Shown here: positions 6,469-13,798 of the stretch, in pieces | Layout: every line of letters starts with the position of its first letter | Position numbering within the stretch: the stretch's first letter is position 1 | Virus record (IMG/VR): IMGVR_UViG_3300003322_000275 | Span: 1-47,011 of that record | DNA from: a virus | Strand: one strand, 5' to 3' | DNA length: 47,011 bases | The notes under the pieces: model-generated | Told to the model about the DNA's origin: nothing | Database searches by the model: none | Seen by the model: the letters and a program-made list of their open reading frames with translations, nothing else | Program-made: the position numbers and the translations under genes

Positions 6469-7088
6469 AACCCACACCAGAACTGTACCAACTGCTGCAA
6501 GATGCGTATGATTTTTTCAACGCGCATCTATTCGACAGTGAGTTACCGCAATGCTTGATTACGCTGCAGCGCAAGCGCGGTGCGGGCGGATATTTTTGGG
6601 CAGAAATCTATCGAACACGCGATCAAGAGGATGATACAACGATTTCGGAGATTGCACTTAACCCTGAAACGTTTGATCGTGATGAGCGCGATTTGCTGTC
6701 AACATTGGCGCATGAGATGTGCCATGCGTGGCAAGAGTATCAGGGTGAGAAAAAAGCGCGTAAGGGGTATCATGACCGTGAATGGGCTGAAAAGATGCTA
6801 GAGATTGGCTTAAAGCCGATCAGCTACGATCAGCCGGGCAAGATGACTGGACAGCGTGTCTCACACGAGATTGTTGACAACGATCGCTTTGACATCGCAT
6901 GTACAACGTTTCTTAAACTCGCTACCGATCGTCTGAAATGGTTTTCGCTGAAACCCACGAAGAAAGACACGAAGAAGAACAAAATCAAGTATACATGCCG
7001 TGGTTGCGGTGCGAACGTCTGGGGGAAACCGGATATGTCGATCTTTTGCGGTGTATGCGAAGAGGAGTATCAGACCGATGTCAAATAA
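6465..7088 (+). CDS. SprT-like zinc metalloprotease
   Basis: A 207-residue protein of the SprT-like family. The active site HEMCH (H83, E84, H87) sits in LSTLAHEMCHAWQEYQG, with the expected third ligand in GYHDREW (H103). The C-terminal zinc ribbon is YTCRGCG...IFCGVCEEEY. Family members (eukaryotic Spartan) cut proteins cross-linked to DNA. A phage version could clear DNA-bound host proteins during replication, which is inference. It overlaps the preceding mini-HTH by four bases and the following HNH gene by eleven. Confidence 0.88.
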   Translation: MKPTPELYQLLQDAYDFFNAHLFDSELPQCLITLQRKRGAGGYFWAEIYRTRDQEDDTTISEIALNPETFDRDERDLLSTLAHEMCHAWQEYQGEKKARKGYHDREWAEKMLEIGLKPISYDQPGKMTGQRVSHEIVDNDRFDIACTTFLKLATDRLKWFSLKPTKKDTKKNKIKYTCRGCGANVWGKPDMSIFCGVCEEEYQTDVK

Positions 7089-7425
7089 AAATGGATCACA
7101 TTGGTTACGGCCGACAACGCGGCTTGCAATCTACTTACGGGATAACTTCGCGTGTGTGTATTGCGAAAAAGACCTCAAACGGGTCAAATCAAAGCTTCGT
7201 ACGATCGATCACATCATTCCGCGCGAGAATCGCGGATCAAATCATCCGACAAACCTTGTTACGTGCTGCAAGCGCTGTAACGATCTGAAAGGTACAAAAC
7301 TAGCACTTGATTTTATTGATCAATTTCGATCGCGTGACAAAAATGCTGCGATTCGGCTGGTACAGCAGCAGTATGCACCGCTGCCGCGTGATCTCGCACG
7401 CAAGATCATCAAAGGTGAGATATGA
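7078..7425 (+). CDS. HNH endonuclease
   Basis: A 115-residue protein with a complete HNH nuclease: CVYCEKDL, TIDHIIPRENRGSNHPTNLV, TCCKRCNDLKGTK, including the D-H pair, the asparagine and two C-x-x-C zinc knuckles. The start at 7078 has AGAGGAG upstream and overlaps the SprT-like gene. It is not next to the terminase, so packaging-linked HNH function is less likely. It could be a free-standing nuclease or a replication-coupled enzyme beside the RuvC-like gene. Confidence 0.88.
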   Translation: MSNKNGSHWLRPTTRLAIYLRDNFACVYCEKDLKRVKSKLRTIDHIIPRENRGSNHPTNLVTCCKRCNDLKGTKLALDFIDQFRSRDKNAAIRLVQQQYAPLPRDLARKIIKGEI

Positions 7426-7853
7426 CAAAACTTGTTGCGTTCGATCCTGGTGGGACGACGGGATTCGTTATTTTCGATAACGTTGACTACAGAGCACGTG
7501 ATTATGATCTCAGTGCGGTTGGCGTCATCGAATGGCATGATCGCAAGCATATCGAGACGATCTTGCGATCAAGTATGCCGGATGTCATCGTTATCGAAGA
7601 TTTCAAACTTCGTCGTGATAAGGCGTTGGAGCAATCCGGCAGCGACATGCCTGCCCCGCGCGTAATTGAACGTATCCTGGTGTACTGTGAGCAACTAAAG
7701 CTTGACGATCGGATCGTCATACAGATGCCGGGATTACGTACAAGCTGTAATGTGCCGCTAGAACATCAAAGGGTGTGCCGTATCTCACATATTCGCGCGG
7801 CATATCTCCACGCGCGATATTATGTTTTGACGCATAAGAGGTTGGGGCAATGA
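7422..7853 (+). CDS. RuvC-like Holliday junction resolvase
   Basis: A 143-residue protein of the RNase H fold. The motif AFDPGGTTGFV (D8) gives the first catalytic aspartate and VIVIEDF the glutamate, and the C-terminal HIRAAYLHARYYV carries the final catalytic cluster. Proteins of this form in phages resolve branched DNA before packaging. The start overlaps the HNH stop (ATGA), and its own stop overlaps the next start, so the genes from 6313 to about 9800 form one coupled operon. Confidence 0.8.
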   Translation: MTKLVAFDPGGTTGFVIFDNVDYRARDYDLSAVGVIEWHDRKHIETILRSSMPDVIVIEDFKLRRDKALEQSGSDMPAPRVIERILVYCEQLKLDDRIVIQMPGLRTSCNVPLEHQRVCRISHIRAAYLHARYYVLTHKRLGQ

Positions 7854-8071
7854 GTGCTTACGATCGACTAACACCACAGTTGCGCGAGGTTGCGCGTCTT
7901 ATTACATTAGGTTGGACGACTGATCAAATCGCGGCGCATCTTGACATATCAGTTCATAGCGTTTATGTGTATATGTCACGAATACGCGACGAAATTGAGG
8001 CTGACGGTGTGCCGCGCCCATTTTTGCGTAGAGGTATCGCTAAATGGTTTGTCGAGGTATTTAAACGATGA
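7850..8071 (+). CDS. LuxR-type mini helix-turn-helix regulator
   Basis: A 73-residue protein. LTPQLREVARLITLGWTTDQ and IAAHLDISVHSVYVYMSRIR form a typical LuxR C-terminal helix-turn-helix. The remaining C-terminus is basic and aromatic (RPFLRRGIAKWFVEVFKR), possibly for dimerisation. It resembles the mini-HTH at 6313, probably by duplication. It is coupled to the resolvase before it and the SNF2 helicase after it. Confidence 0.75.
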   Translation: MSAYDRLTPQLREVARLITLGWTTDQIAAHLDISVHSVYVYMSRIRDEIEADGVPRPFLRRGIAKWFVEVFKR

Positions 8072-9528
8072 AAGAATTACGATCATATCAGACGTACGCC
8101 AGTGCTGAGATCATGCGGCTGAAGCGCTTGTTACTTGCCGATGACACCGGACTCGGCAAGACGATCACCGCAATCGATGTGATCAAGCGTGTGGATGGTC
8201 CGGTACTAGTTGTTGTGCCGAAGACGATCAAATTGCAGTGGTACAATGCGCTCATCGATCAGGGTATCGCCGCAACGACGATATTAACGCCCGATGCCGC
8301 GCTGATTGATCTTGATCTTGCGTATCGCGGTGTGCATGTCGTGTTATTGCACTATGAGATGCTCGTTAAGCACATCGATCAACTAAAGCGCGTTCATTGG
8401 TCGTTAGTTGTATTAGACGAAGCGCATCGGATTAAGAACCGTAAGACGCGAAAAAAGAATCCGAACTACGGCAAACGACCGGGTGAGCCGAAGACAATTT
8501 CAGCCGACACACAGCGTACAAAAGCTGTCTACGCGCTCAAAGCCGATTACAAGCTCCTACTGACGGCGACACCGTATGACGAGCGCAACCCGGCTGAAAT
8601 ATGGTCATTGTTACACTGGCTTGATTCGCAGTTTTTTACATCATATTGGCGCTTTTATGACGCACATATCAACTACGAGATATGTGATCGCTATGGACGT
8701 ATCATCAAAGAGGTTAAAAAAGACAAACCACTTCGCGATCCTGAAAGTTTCGCGCGCGTGATTCGCCCGTATGTGTTGCGTCGATTGAAGAAGGATGTAC
8801 GTGCTGATCTCCCGGATCGCATCGATCAGACGATCGATCTGGAGATGAACGCGGATCAAGCTGCGATCTATCATACGCTCTATGACGCGGAGATCAACGC
8901 GCTTATTACGACACTGCACGACATTGAGGCACAACGCCTTTTTCACAATCGCTACGCCGCCTGGGCGTTAGGTCAGATTGCCGACGAACCACAGAGCGCG
9001 ATCGAAATTAGTATGCCGATTGTGTTGACGCGCATCCTACGTCTAATACAGACAACGACCGATCCGGCGCTCTTGGGACATCCTACGGCGTCAAGCGTCA
9101 AGCTAGATTGGTTGCGCGAGTGGTTGGAGGATCATCCAGACGAGAGTGTGATTGTTTTTACGCGGTTTCGCGAGGCGGCGATCAAGATCAACGGCTGGAG
9201 GCTGTTTGACAAGCTGATCGTTGGCGGTCGCAAACGTGAGAACGTGACGACCGCAGATCGCCGGATCGTGGGGACGATCGCCGCGATGGGGGAGGGTCTT
9301 GATCTGCCGTGGATCGATCACGCGATCTTTTTAGATGTAGAGTGGTCGTCTATCATGATGACACAAGCGATCGATCGCATCTATCGGATCAACATTGCAA
9401 ACGTAAAGCACGTGATGTATTTGCGATGTGCTGGAACGGTTGATCAATTGGTACATGACGCGGTGGAGCGCAAATGGTCTACGCATCAGATCGTAGAGCA
9501 GTTTCTAGTAGAATCGAGGGTTGTATGA
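8068..9528 (+). CDS. SNF2-family DNA helicase/translocase
   Basis: A 486-residue SNF2/DEAD-like ATPase. Visible motifs in order are I LADDTGLGKT (about 23-32), II VVLDEAHRIKN (about 118), III LLTATPYDE (about 165), IV VIVFTRF, V GLDLPWIDHAIFLD and VI MTQAIDRIYRI. The length is that of a minimal SNF2 core with no extra domain. Phage members are thought to act in replication or recombination by moving along double-stranded DNA. The coding region is very rich in GATC words (ten between 9241 and 9420). Confidence 0.9.
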   Translation: MKELRSYQTYASAEIMRLKRLLLADDTGLGKTITAIDVIKRVDGPVLVVVPKTIKLQWYNALIDQGIAATTILTPDAALIDLDLAYRGVHVVLLHYEMLVKHIDQLKRVHWSLVVLDEAHRIKNRKTRKKNPNYGKRPGEPKTISADTQRTKAVYALKADYKLLLTATPYDERNPAEIWSLLHWLDSQFFTSYWRFYDAHINYEICDRYGRIIKEVKKDKPLRDPESFARVIRPYVLRRLKKDVRADLPDRIDQTIDLEMNADQAAIYHTLYDAEINALITTLHDIEAQRLFHNRYAAWALGQIADEPQSAIEISMPIVLTRILRLIQTTTDPALLGHPTASSVKLDWLREWLEDHPDESVIVFTRFREAAIKINGWRLFDKLIVGGRKRENVTTADRRIVGTIAAMGEGLDLPWIDHAIFLDVEWSSIMMTQAIDRIYRINIANVKHVMYLRCAGTVDQLVHDAVERKWSTHQIVEQFLVESRVV

Positions 9529-9800
9529 CAGACGTTACAATAATCTCGCCACTGTGGAGACCATATCACGTTGTCTATTTGGTACACCGCGCGTCAACAG
9601 ATAAGAATGTGACATATGGCGGTGAGACACTCATGGCGGAGTCTGAAGATGCTGCCCGCGCAATAGTCGAAGCTGATCTAAAGGCGCAGTACCCAAATCA
9701 CGTAGCAATCTATGTATCTGTGAGTGCGTTTTCGGAGTATGAGATCGGATTGATTGTCGATTACGATCGCCATCGTGTCAAAACACCCAAAACCGCTTAA
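9525..9800 (+). CDS. Small protein of unknown function
   Basis: A 91-residue protein that I do not recognise. The start at 9525 overlaps the helicase stop as ATGA. The predicted pattern alternates strands and a helix (YHVVYLVHRAS; EDAARAIVEADL; NHVAIYVSVSAF), consistent with a small alpha/beta domain. The last codons lie in a 16-base palindrome (9791-9806). As the last gene of the coupled helicase operon it may assist that enzyme, though this rests on position only. Confidence 0.7.
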   Translation: MTDVTIISPLWRPYHVVYLVHRASTDKNVTYGGETLMAESEDAARAIVEADLKAQYPNHVAIYVSVSAFSEYEIGLIVDYDRHRVKTPKTA

Positions 9801-9806
9801 GCGGTT
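9791..9806. repeat. 16-bp perfect palindrome over a stop codon
   Basis: AACCGCTTAAGCGGTT contains the TAA stop of the preceding gene and lies 27 bases before the next -35 box. It has no T-run, so it is more likely a binding site or weak pause than a terminator. Confidence 0.5.
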
Positions 9807-9832
9807 ATCGTAAAACGACGATATTAGAATGC

Positions 9833-9861
9833 TTGACAATCGAGTACAGCCATGGTATAGT
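9833..9861 (+). promoter_or_regulatory. Promoter-operator cassette (divergent copy)
   Basis: TTGACA (9833-9838), 17 bases, TATAGT (9856-9861). The first operator is imperfect (CAATCGAGTA). A good AAATCGATTG box lies downstream at 9871-9880, centre to centre about 34 bp. It serves the genes from 9909. Confidence 0.8.
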
Positions 9862-9908
9862 AACAACATCAAATCGATTGACGATTTGACTAGCGAAGAG
9901 GTAATAGC

Positions 9909-10136
9909 GTGACTTATCGAAACGTCCAGCGCGTATTGGTCGCGATGTTGCAAGAGCGCGTAGCTACGTTTTTCCTCGATGCGGAAGGATATGAGATTCC
10001 GATCGATCTTCGTAACGAGTATGAAAATGAGCGCTATATAGCGCTTGCAACGTTGTGGCAACGCATCGAGTCAGCTAAGTCCCTATCCGACTTAGACGCC
10101 GTATGCCGTGATTTACTCGCGTTCGATAATTTATAA
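9909..10136 (+). CDS. Small acidic protein of unknown function
   Basis: A 75-residue, mostly helical protein (VQRVLVAMLQERVATFFLDA; ATLWQRIESAKSLSDLDAVC). The likely start is the GTG at 9909, after GAAGAGG with good spacing; no in-frame ATG gives a better site. The gene is first in a unit driven by a consensus promoter with operator boxes. No family is recognised. Two short genes follow in the same direction. Confidence 0.65.
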   Translation: MTYRNVQRVLVAMLQERVATFFLDAEGYEIPIDLRNEYENERYIALATLWQRIESAKSLSDLDAVCRDLLAFDNL

Positions 10137-10157
10137 TTTTAAAGGAGGGGGCCGACC

Positions 10158-10592
10158 ATGCAACGAATTGTAAACCTCACACCACACGCACTGAATCTCT
10201 ATGCGCCCGGCTATGTTGGTGGATACGATGACTACGGCCAGTTTAACGAAGATCTTCAGGTCGCGCCGAAGCTGCTTGCTGTGATCCCGTCGTCTGGTGT
10301 CGCGCGGGTGAGTTCGACACCTGGTGAGGTTGTCAATACGCATATCCAATTCGAGTCGGAGGGCGTGACTCACCGACTCTATGATTTTCCGATCGCCCGT
10401 CCGTTTGAGTGGGAGCAGATCGATGGCCTACCTGATCCGCAGGACGGCATTATCTATGTCGTATCAACGATCGTTGCACAGCGCGCCATGCGTGCAGATG
10501 TGCTGTCGCCAGGTACCGGGCCAAGCGATGGATGTATCCGCGATGAGCAGGGGCAAATCGCTGGCGTGACTCGCCTAATTGCGTGGGTATAG
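10158..10592 (+). CDS. Conserved protein with NLTPH and RDE motifs
   Basis: A 144-residue protein of a pattern I recognise from many bacteria and phages but cannot name. It begins with NLTPHALNLY, has IPSSGVARVSS near residue 47, YVVSTIVAQRAMRADVLSPG near 100 and ends with a CIRDEQGQIAGVTRL block. The conserved DVLSPG...RDE segment suggests a compact enzyme-like beta domain, but the function is unknown. It has the strongest Shine-Dalgarno site in this part (AAAGGAGGGG), so it should be highly translated. Confidence 0.7.
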   Translation: MQRIVNLTPHALNLYAPGYVGGYDDYGQFNEDLQVAPKLLAVIPSSGVARVSSTPGEVVNTHIQFESEGVTHRLYDFPIARPFEWEQIDGLPDPQDGIIYVVSTIVAQRAMRADVLSPGTGPSDGCIRDEQGQIAGVTRLIAWV

Positions 10593-10598
10593 GGTTAC

Positions 10599-10850
10599 AT
10601 GCAGATTATCAACAACCACACGCCGAATCACGGCGCGCAAGGGACGTTTGTAGAGCCGATCACGATCGATAACTCCGCGATCGATTACGTGTACGTGCTG
10701 ATGTGTCGTTTAGTTGATGAGACACATGGGCACATATCAAGCGTATTTCGTGACGAGTCGCGTGCAAATGCGGCGTGTTCTGTATTGAGCAACCTGTCAG
10801 AGGATGCATCGGTGATCGAATATTACATCGAACGCCACATCTTACGATAA
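10599..10850 (+). CDS. Small protein of unknown function
   Basis: An 83-residue protein. The first 25 residues are polar (NNHTPNHGAQGTFVEPI). The remainder, from about IDYVYVLMCRLVDE to VIEYYIERHIL, fits a small beta-alpha-beta domain. It follows the previous gene by six bases. Its stop (10848-10850) overlaps the end of the opposite-strand gene by nine bases, so it is the last plus-strand gene before a reversed gene. Confidence 0.6.
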   Translation: MQIINNHTPNHGAQGTFVEPITIDNSAIDYVYVLMCRLVDETHGHISSVFRDESRANAACSVLSNLSEDASVIEYYIERHILR

Positions 10851-11255
10851 CATGCGCGCCAGGATTGCCCGCGCGCGTTGATCAACGTAGCTATCGAGTG
10901 GGCTGAATGCGAGATCGGCCCATGGTGCATCCGCAATACCGACTGTAAGACGACTGGATGCGCCAACGCCACCAAACGCATGACTTGCAACAGCGTACAG
11001 TTTATTGTTCATTGCAAGCCATACACACCCAGAGTCGTCTTTGAATTGATCGTAACGGTAGAGATCGTCGTCAAGCAATTTGAAAATAAACTCGCCGTTG
11101 TTATCGTAAAACCAACCACAGCGTAGTTTGTCGGCTTGCTTGAAGGTAACGATCGCACCCGGCCCGCCAAGAACCGGCACAACCACAACATCCGTCACCA
11201 CACCATCATCAGGCAACCCGACAAGGCGAGTCCAAGTAAAATTGAGTGTTGGCAT
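10842..11255 (-). CDS. Reversed single gene of unknown function in the plus arm
   Basis: A 137-residue protein and the only minus-strand gene I accept in the early arm. It starts MPTLNFTWTRLVGLPDD and has beta-rich, aromatic segments (CGWFYDNNGEFIF; GCVWLAMNNKLYAVA), so it looks like a real globular protein. It has a Shine-Dalgarno site AGGAG nine bases before the ATG. A perfect minus-strand promoter (TTGACA-17-TATACT) lies about 215 bases upstream at 11498-11470, leaving a long leader that is antisense to the small plus-strand frame at 11270. No family is recognised. Its isolation and own promoter make it a moron-like gene. Confidence 0.65.
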   Translation of the reverse strand: MPTLNFTWTRLVGLPDDGVVTDVVVVPVLGGPGAIVTFKQADKLRCGWFYDNNGEFIFKLLDDDLYRYDQFKDDSGCVWLAMNNKLYAVASHAFGGVGASSRLTVGIADAPWADLAFSPLDSYVDQRARAILARMLS

Positions 11256-11269
11256 GAAAGGAGTCTCCT

Positions 11270-11476
11270 ATGCGAGCACAGCTATTGTACGACCGGAGAG
11301 ACCAGTTCGCAGAAGTCAGCGGCAGCGATCTTCATGAATTATTTCGGTTCCTCTGCGACGGCGATCCATCGCCGTCGGGAGCCGTAGATATTCCAGACGA
11401 CCGGCTCCGCGCAGCACAAGTCGCGTTCGCTGATTCTGATATTGCTGCGTTTGTCGCGATATTCTGTGTAGTATAA
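11270..11476 (+). CDS. Possible small acidic protein, antisense to a leader
   Basis: A 68-residue frame with an excellent Shine-Dalgarno site (AAGGAGTCTCCT then ATG). Its composition is protein-like (SDLHELFRFLCDGD; IPDDRLRAAQVAFADSD). The start lies 14 bases from the start of the reversed gene, and both use the same near-palindromic GGAG-CTCC block as a ribosome site on opposite strands. A consensus minus-strand promoter overlaps its 3' end, so one of the two transcripts is antisense to the other. I keep it with moderate doubt. Confidence 0.5.
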   Translation: MRAQLLYDRRDQFAEVSGSDLHELFRFLCDGDPSPSGAVDIPDDRLRAAQVAFADSDIAAFVAIFCVV

Positions 11477-11498
11477 GTAAGTCTAGCATGGCTGTCAA
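11470..11498 (-). promoter_or_regulatory. Minus-strand consensus promoter of a divergent pair
   Basis: Read on the minus strand: TTGACA (11498-11493), 17 bases, TATACT (11475-11470). The -35 box lies inside the left arm of the inverted repeat 11492-11526. It points toward the reversed gene at 10842-11255. Confidence 0.75.
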
Positions 11499-11526
11499 TG
11501 ATCTCACGACACGGGATCATTGACAG
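11492..11526. promoter_or_regulatory. 12-bp inverted repeat linking two divergent -35 boxes
   Basis: CTGTCAATGATC (11492-11503) and GATCATTGACAG (11515-11526) are exact reverse complements, 11 bases apart, with arm centres 23 bp (about two helical turns) apart. Each arm contains one TTGACA, one for each direction. A dimeric protein bound here would cover both promoters at once. Confidence 0.75.
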
Positions 11527-11548
11527 GCCATAGCAACTGTGGTACAAT
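11520..11548 (+). promoter_or_regulatory. Plus-strand consensus promoter of the divergent pair
   Basis: TTGACA (11520-11525), 17 bases, TACAAT (11543-11548). It drives the gene at 11577 and probably the recombination genes behind it. Its -35 box is the right arm of the inverted repeat. Confidence 0.85.
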
Positions 11549-11576
11549 TATTGTACCTGAGAGAGGGGTAATTACA

Positions 11577-12077
11577 ATGAGTACCATTCCTGAGCTTGAT
11601 GTGCTAAAGCGACGATTACATGAGCGCCAGATGCAAAGAGCGCAGTATGGTTTCAGCGTCGATCCGTCTGTTGTGATGGAGATCGAGTCGATTGAAGCGA
11701 TCACGCATGTGATGGGGTTGATTGATGTTGGTCGTCGCAATCTCATCCATTTGCTCAAACAACGCGAACACTTCGGCGCGAGTGTACCGCCGCATATCGT
11801 TAACCAGATTGCTAACGAACGCGATCAAATCGCAGCGCGTATCCGGCTGTGTCGCGAACGTGGATATACGATCGCGGCGCATCCTGTTGACGCGGATGTT
11901 ACGCCAATCGAATCGCCAACTGGGCCGATTGTGTTTTCGCGCAATCCGATCGACACGATTCGCGAATCGTTAAGTGATCTGGAAACGATGATCCGTCATA
12001 ATCAAAAGGCGTTAGCACTTGATTTGTGCCGCAAACTTCGCACGCTGTTGGAGTCGCAAGATGCCAGCGAAGATTAA
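11577..12077 (+). CDS. Helical protein with two effector-associated-domain-like repeats
   Basis: A 166-residue protein. Two similar segments, LKRRLHERQMQRAQYGFSVD followed by PSVVMEIESIE (about 9-39), and LLKQREHFGASVPPHIVNQI (about 59-78), follow the pattern 'L...Q...YG...P...EIE'. I recognise that pattern from short N-terminal helical domains of Chloroflexota and cyanobacterial conflict proteins (effector-associated domains). The C-terminus is another helical hairpin (IRESLSDLETMIRHNQKALA). AGAGAGGGG precedes the ATG. The function here is unknown. Possibilities are interference with host defence assembly, or a structural helical repeat in the recombination operon. The start of the Cas4-like gene overlaps its end by 17 bases. 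Confidence 0.6.
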   Translation: MSTIPELDVLKRRLHERQMQRAQYGFSVDPSVVMEIESIEAITHVMGLIDVGRRNLIHLLKQREHFGASVPPHIVNQIANERDQIAARIRLCRERGYTIAAHPVDADVTPIESPTGPIVFSRNPIDTIRESLSDLETMIRHNQKALALDLCRKLRTLLESQDASED

Positions 12078-13095
12078 AGACTACGAGATTCACATATCAG
12101 ACATCCAACGCTTTAAGCGGTGCCGCCGTGAGTGGTCATGGGCTTCGCATCTCAAGCGCAACCTGGAACCGCGCGAGAAATACGCACCACTGTGGATTGG
12201 CACGCTTGTCCATCATGGTCTAGAGATGCGGTATCGATCGCAGCTAATGCCGGAAGAATCGATCGAATCGTTTGCAGATGCGAATCTTTCGGAAACGCAG
12301 CGCAATGATCCGAAAGTGTATGAAAATACAGTTCTAGCGATCAATCTCGTTGACAGCTACATCAAATGGCAAGCCACGGATCGTACGTGGCTTGCGGATC
12401 GTAACTTTGATTTCATTGCGCCGGAACAGGATTTTAAGGTCTTACTGTGGCAAACGACTCGCGCGCGGATATGGCTTGCTGGTCGCTTCGATGGTATTGT
12501 GCGCCGTCGCGACAACGGGCAGTTGTATCTGTGGGAGATCAAGACCACACGATCGATTGCGGAGCGCGAGAAACAGCTTGATTTCGATGAACAGACGAGT
12601 GCGTATCTCTACGCTGCCCGCGAACTTGGTTATGACGTGCAAGGTGTCATTTATACGCTGATCCGTAAGAAGCTACCTGAATCACCGCGAATCCTTAAAA
12701 ACGGACTGTTATCAACGGATAAATCGGTTGATACGACCGCAGAGCATTATTTAGCATGTATTAAGACGCAGCATAGTAACGCTCCGCTTGATCGTGATAC
12801 GCTTCTGCACTATTATGGCGATATTCTGACGCATCTCGGATCACAGCCCAACAAGTTTTTTAAGCGCTGTGTCGTTCATCGCTCGCAACGCGAGATCGAA
12901 CACAGCGCTGGAGAGATCATTGACGTGGCGCGCGAAATGCTATCGCCACGAACGCCGATCTATATGACGGCAACCGCCGGATGTAACTATTGCCTGTTTC
13001 GATCGCCGTGTGCGGCATACAATCGCGGCCAAGATTACGAAGCGATCTTGGAGCGCGACTATCAACCCAACCAGAAGTTTGTAAAGGGTGAATGA
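12061..13095 (+). CDS. Cas4/RecB-like PD-(D/E)XK nuclease
   Basis: A 344-residue nuclease. The catalytic core is visible as GRFDGIVRR...LYLWEIKTTRS (D and E-x-K), with the upstream histidine in LVHHGLEMR. A cysteine near the N-terminus (FKRCRREW) and the C-terminal cluster C-x2-C-x5-C (CNYCLFRSPC) form the usual four-cysteine iron-sulphur site of Cas4/AddB-type enzymes. It probably trims DNA ends to make single strands for annealing. It is followed by a Sak4-like ATPase and an SSB-like gene, so together they form a recombination module. I chose the ATG at 12061, which overlaps the previous gene. Confidence 0.85.
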   Translation: MPAKIKDYEIHISDIQRFKRCRREWSWASHLKRNLEPREKYAPLWIGTLVHHGLEMRYRSQLMPEESIESFADANLSETQRNDPKVYENTVLAINLVDSYIKWQATDRTWLADRNFDFIAPEQDFKVLLWQTTRARIWLAGRFDGIVRRRDNGQLYLWEIKTTRSIAEREKQLDFDEQTSAYLYAARELGYDVQGVIYTLIRKKLPESPRILKNGLLSTDKSVDTTAEHYLACIKTQHSNAPLDRDTLLHYYGDILTHLGSQPNKFFKRCVVHRSQREIEHSAGEIIDVAREMLSPRTPIYMTATAGCNYCLFRSPCAAYNRGQDYEAILERDYQPNQKFVKGE

Positions 13096-13096
13096 T

Positions 13097-13798
13097 ATGC
13101 CGATCGAATTTAAGATCGCGACGATCGAAAACAGTTTCGTACGCATGGCGCTTGCGGGACCACAAGGCTCAGGTAAGACGCTCACAGCGCTCAAACTGGC
13201 GCGGTGGTTGGGTACAAAGACCGTCGTAGTCGATACTGAGAATGATACCGCGAAACTCTACGCGGATCACCTCGATACGCCGAAACCGTATTACATCTAT
13301 AATCTCAATCGATTTGAACCACAGGCGTATTGTCAAGTGGTTGCGGCTGTTGCGGCGAGCGATGCGGATGTGTGCATTATCGACTCGCTCTCGCATTCGT
13401 GGAATGGGAAAGGCGGTATTTTGGAGATTGCTGGTGGTGACATACGCGGGTGGAAAGCGGCGAATCCGGAGTACCAAAAGTTGGTCACGCAGATAACGAG
13501 TTATAACCGTCGTATGCACGTTATCGTCACGCTGCGTGCAAAACAAGAGTACGTTTTAGAGCGCGATGACGTTACCAGTAAGATGACAGTTGTTAAGCAC
13601 GGCATGGCACCGATCCATCGCGACGAACTACCATACGAGTTTGACATCGTAGGCATGCTTGATCAGAACAACGTCATCCGTTTTGATGGCGTTGGTAAGA
13701 CTCGTTGTGCTGAACTACGCGGCAAAACCTTTGCCGATCCCGGCAAAGAGTTAGCAGATATTATTAATAATTGGCTGAAAGGGGAATCGAATGGGTAA
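13097..13798 (+). CDS. Sak4-like RecA-fold ATPase
   Basis: A 233-residue P-loop protein: Walker A GPQGSGKT (21-28), Walker B VCIIDSLSH (near 95-103) and a sensor-like VIVTLRAKQEY. This is the phage nucleotide-binding protein pattern (AAA_24 family), of which Sak4 single-strand annealing proteins are members. It sits between a Cas4-like nuclease and a DUF669-like SSB candidate, the usual setting. I prefer the ATG at 13097 with AAAGGG upstream; a GTG at 13088 is possible. A nucleotide-dependent helper of replication is the alternative. Confidence 0.8.
   Translation: MPIEFKIATIENSFVRMALAGPQGSGKTLTALKLARWLGTKTVVVDTENDTAKLYADHLDTPKPYYIYNLNRFEPQAYCQVVAAVAASDADVCIIDSLSHSWNGKGGILEIAGGDIRGWKAANPEYQKLVTQITSYNRRMHVIVTLRAKQEYVLERDDVTSKMTVVKHGMAPIHRDELPYEFDIVGMLDQNNVIRFDGVGKTRCAELRGKTFADPGKELADIINNWLKGESNG

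Noticed and set aside
11316-11547. Minus-strand frames of 63 and 71 residues in the leader of the reversed gene
   Set aside because: They begin upstream of the predicted transcription start and have no ribosome site.
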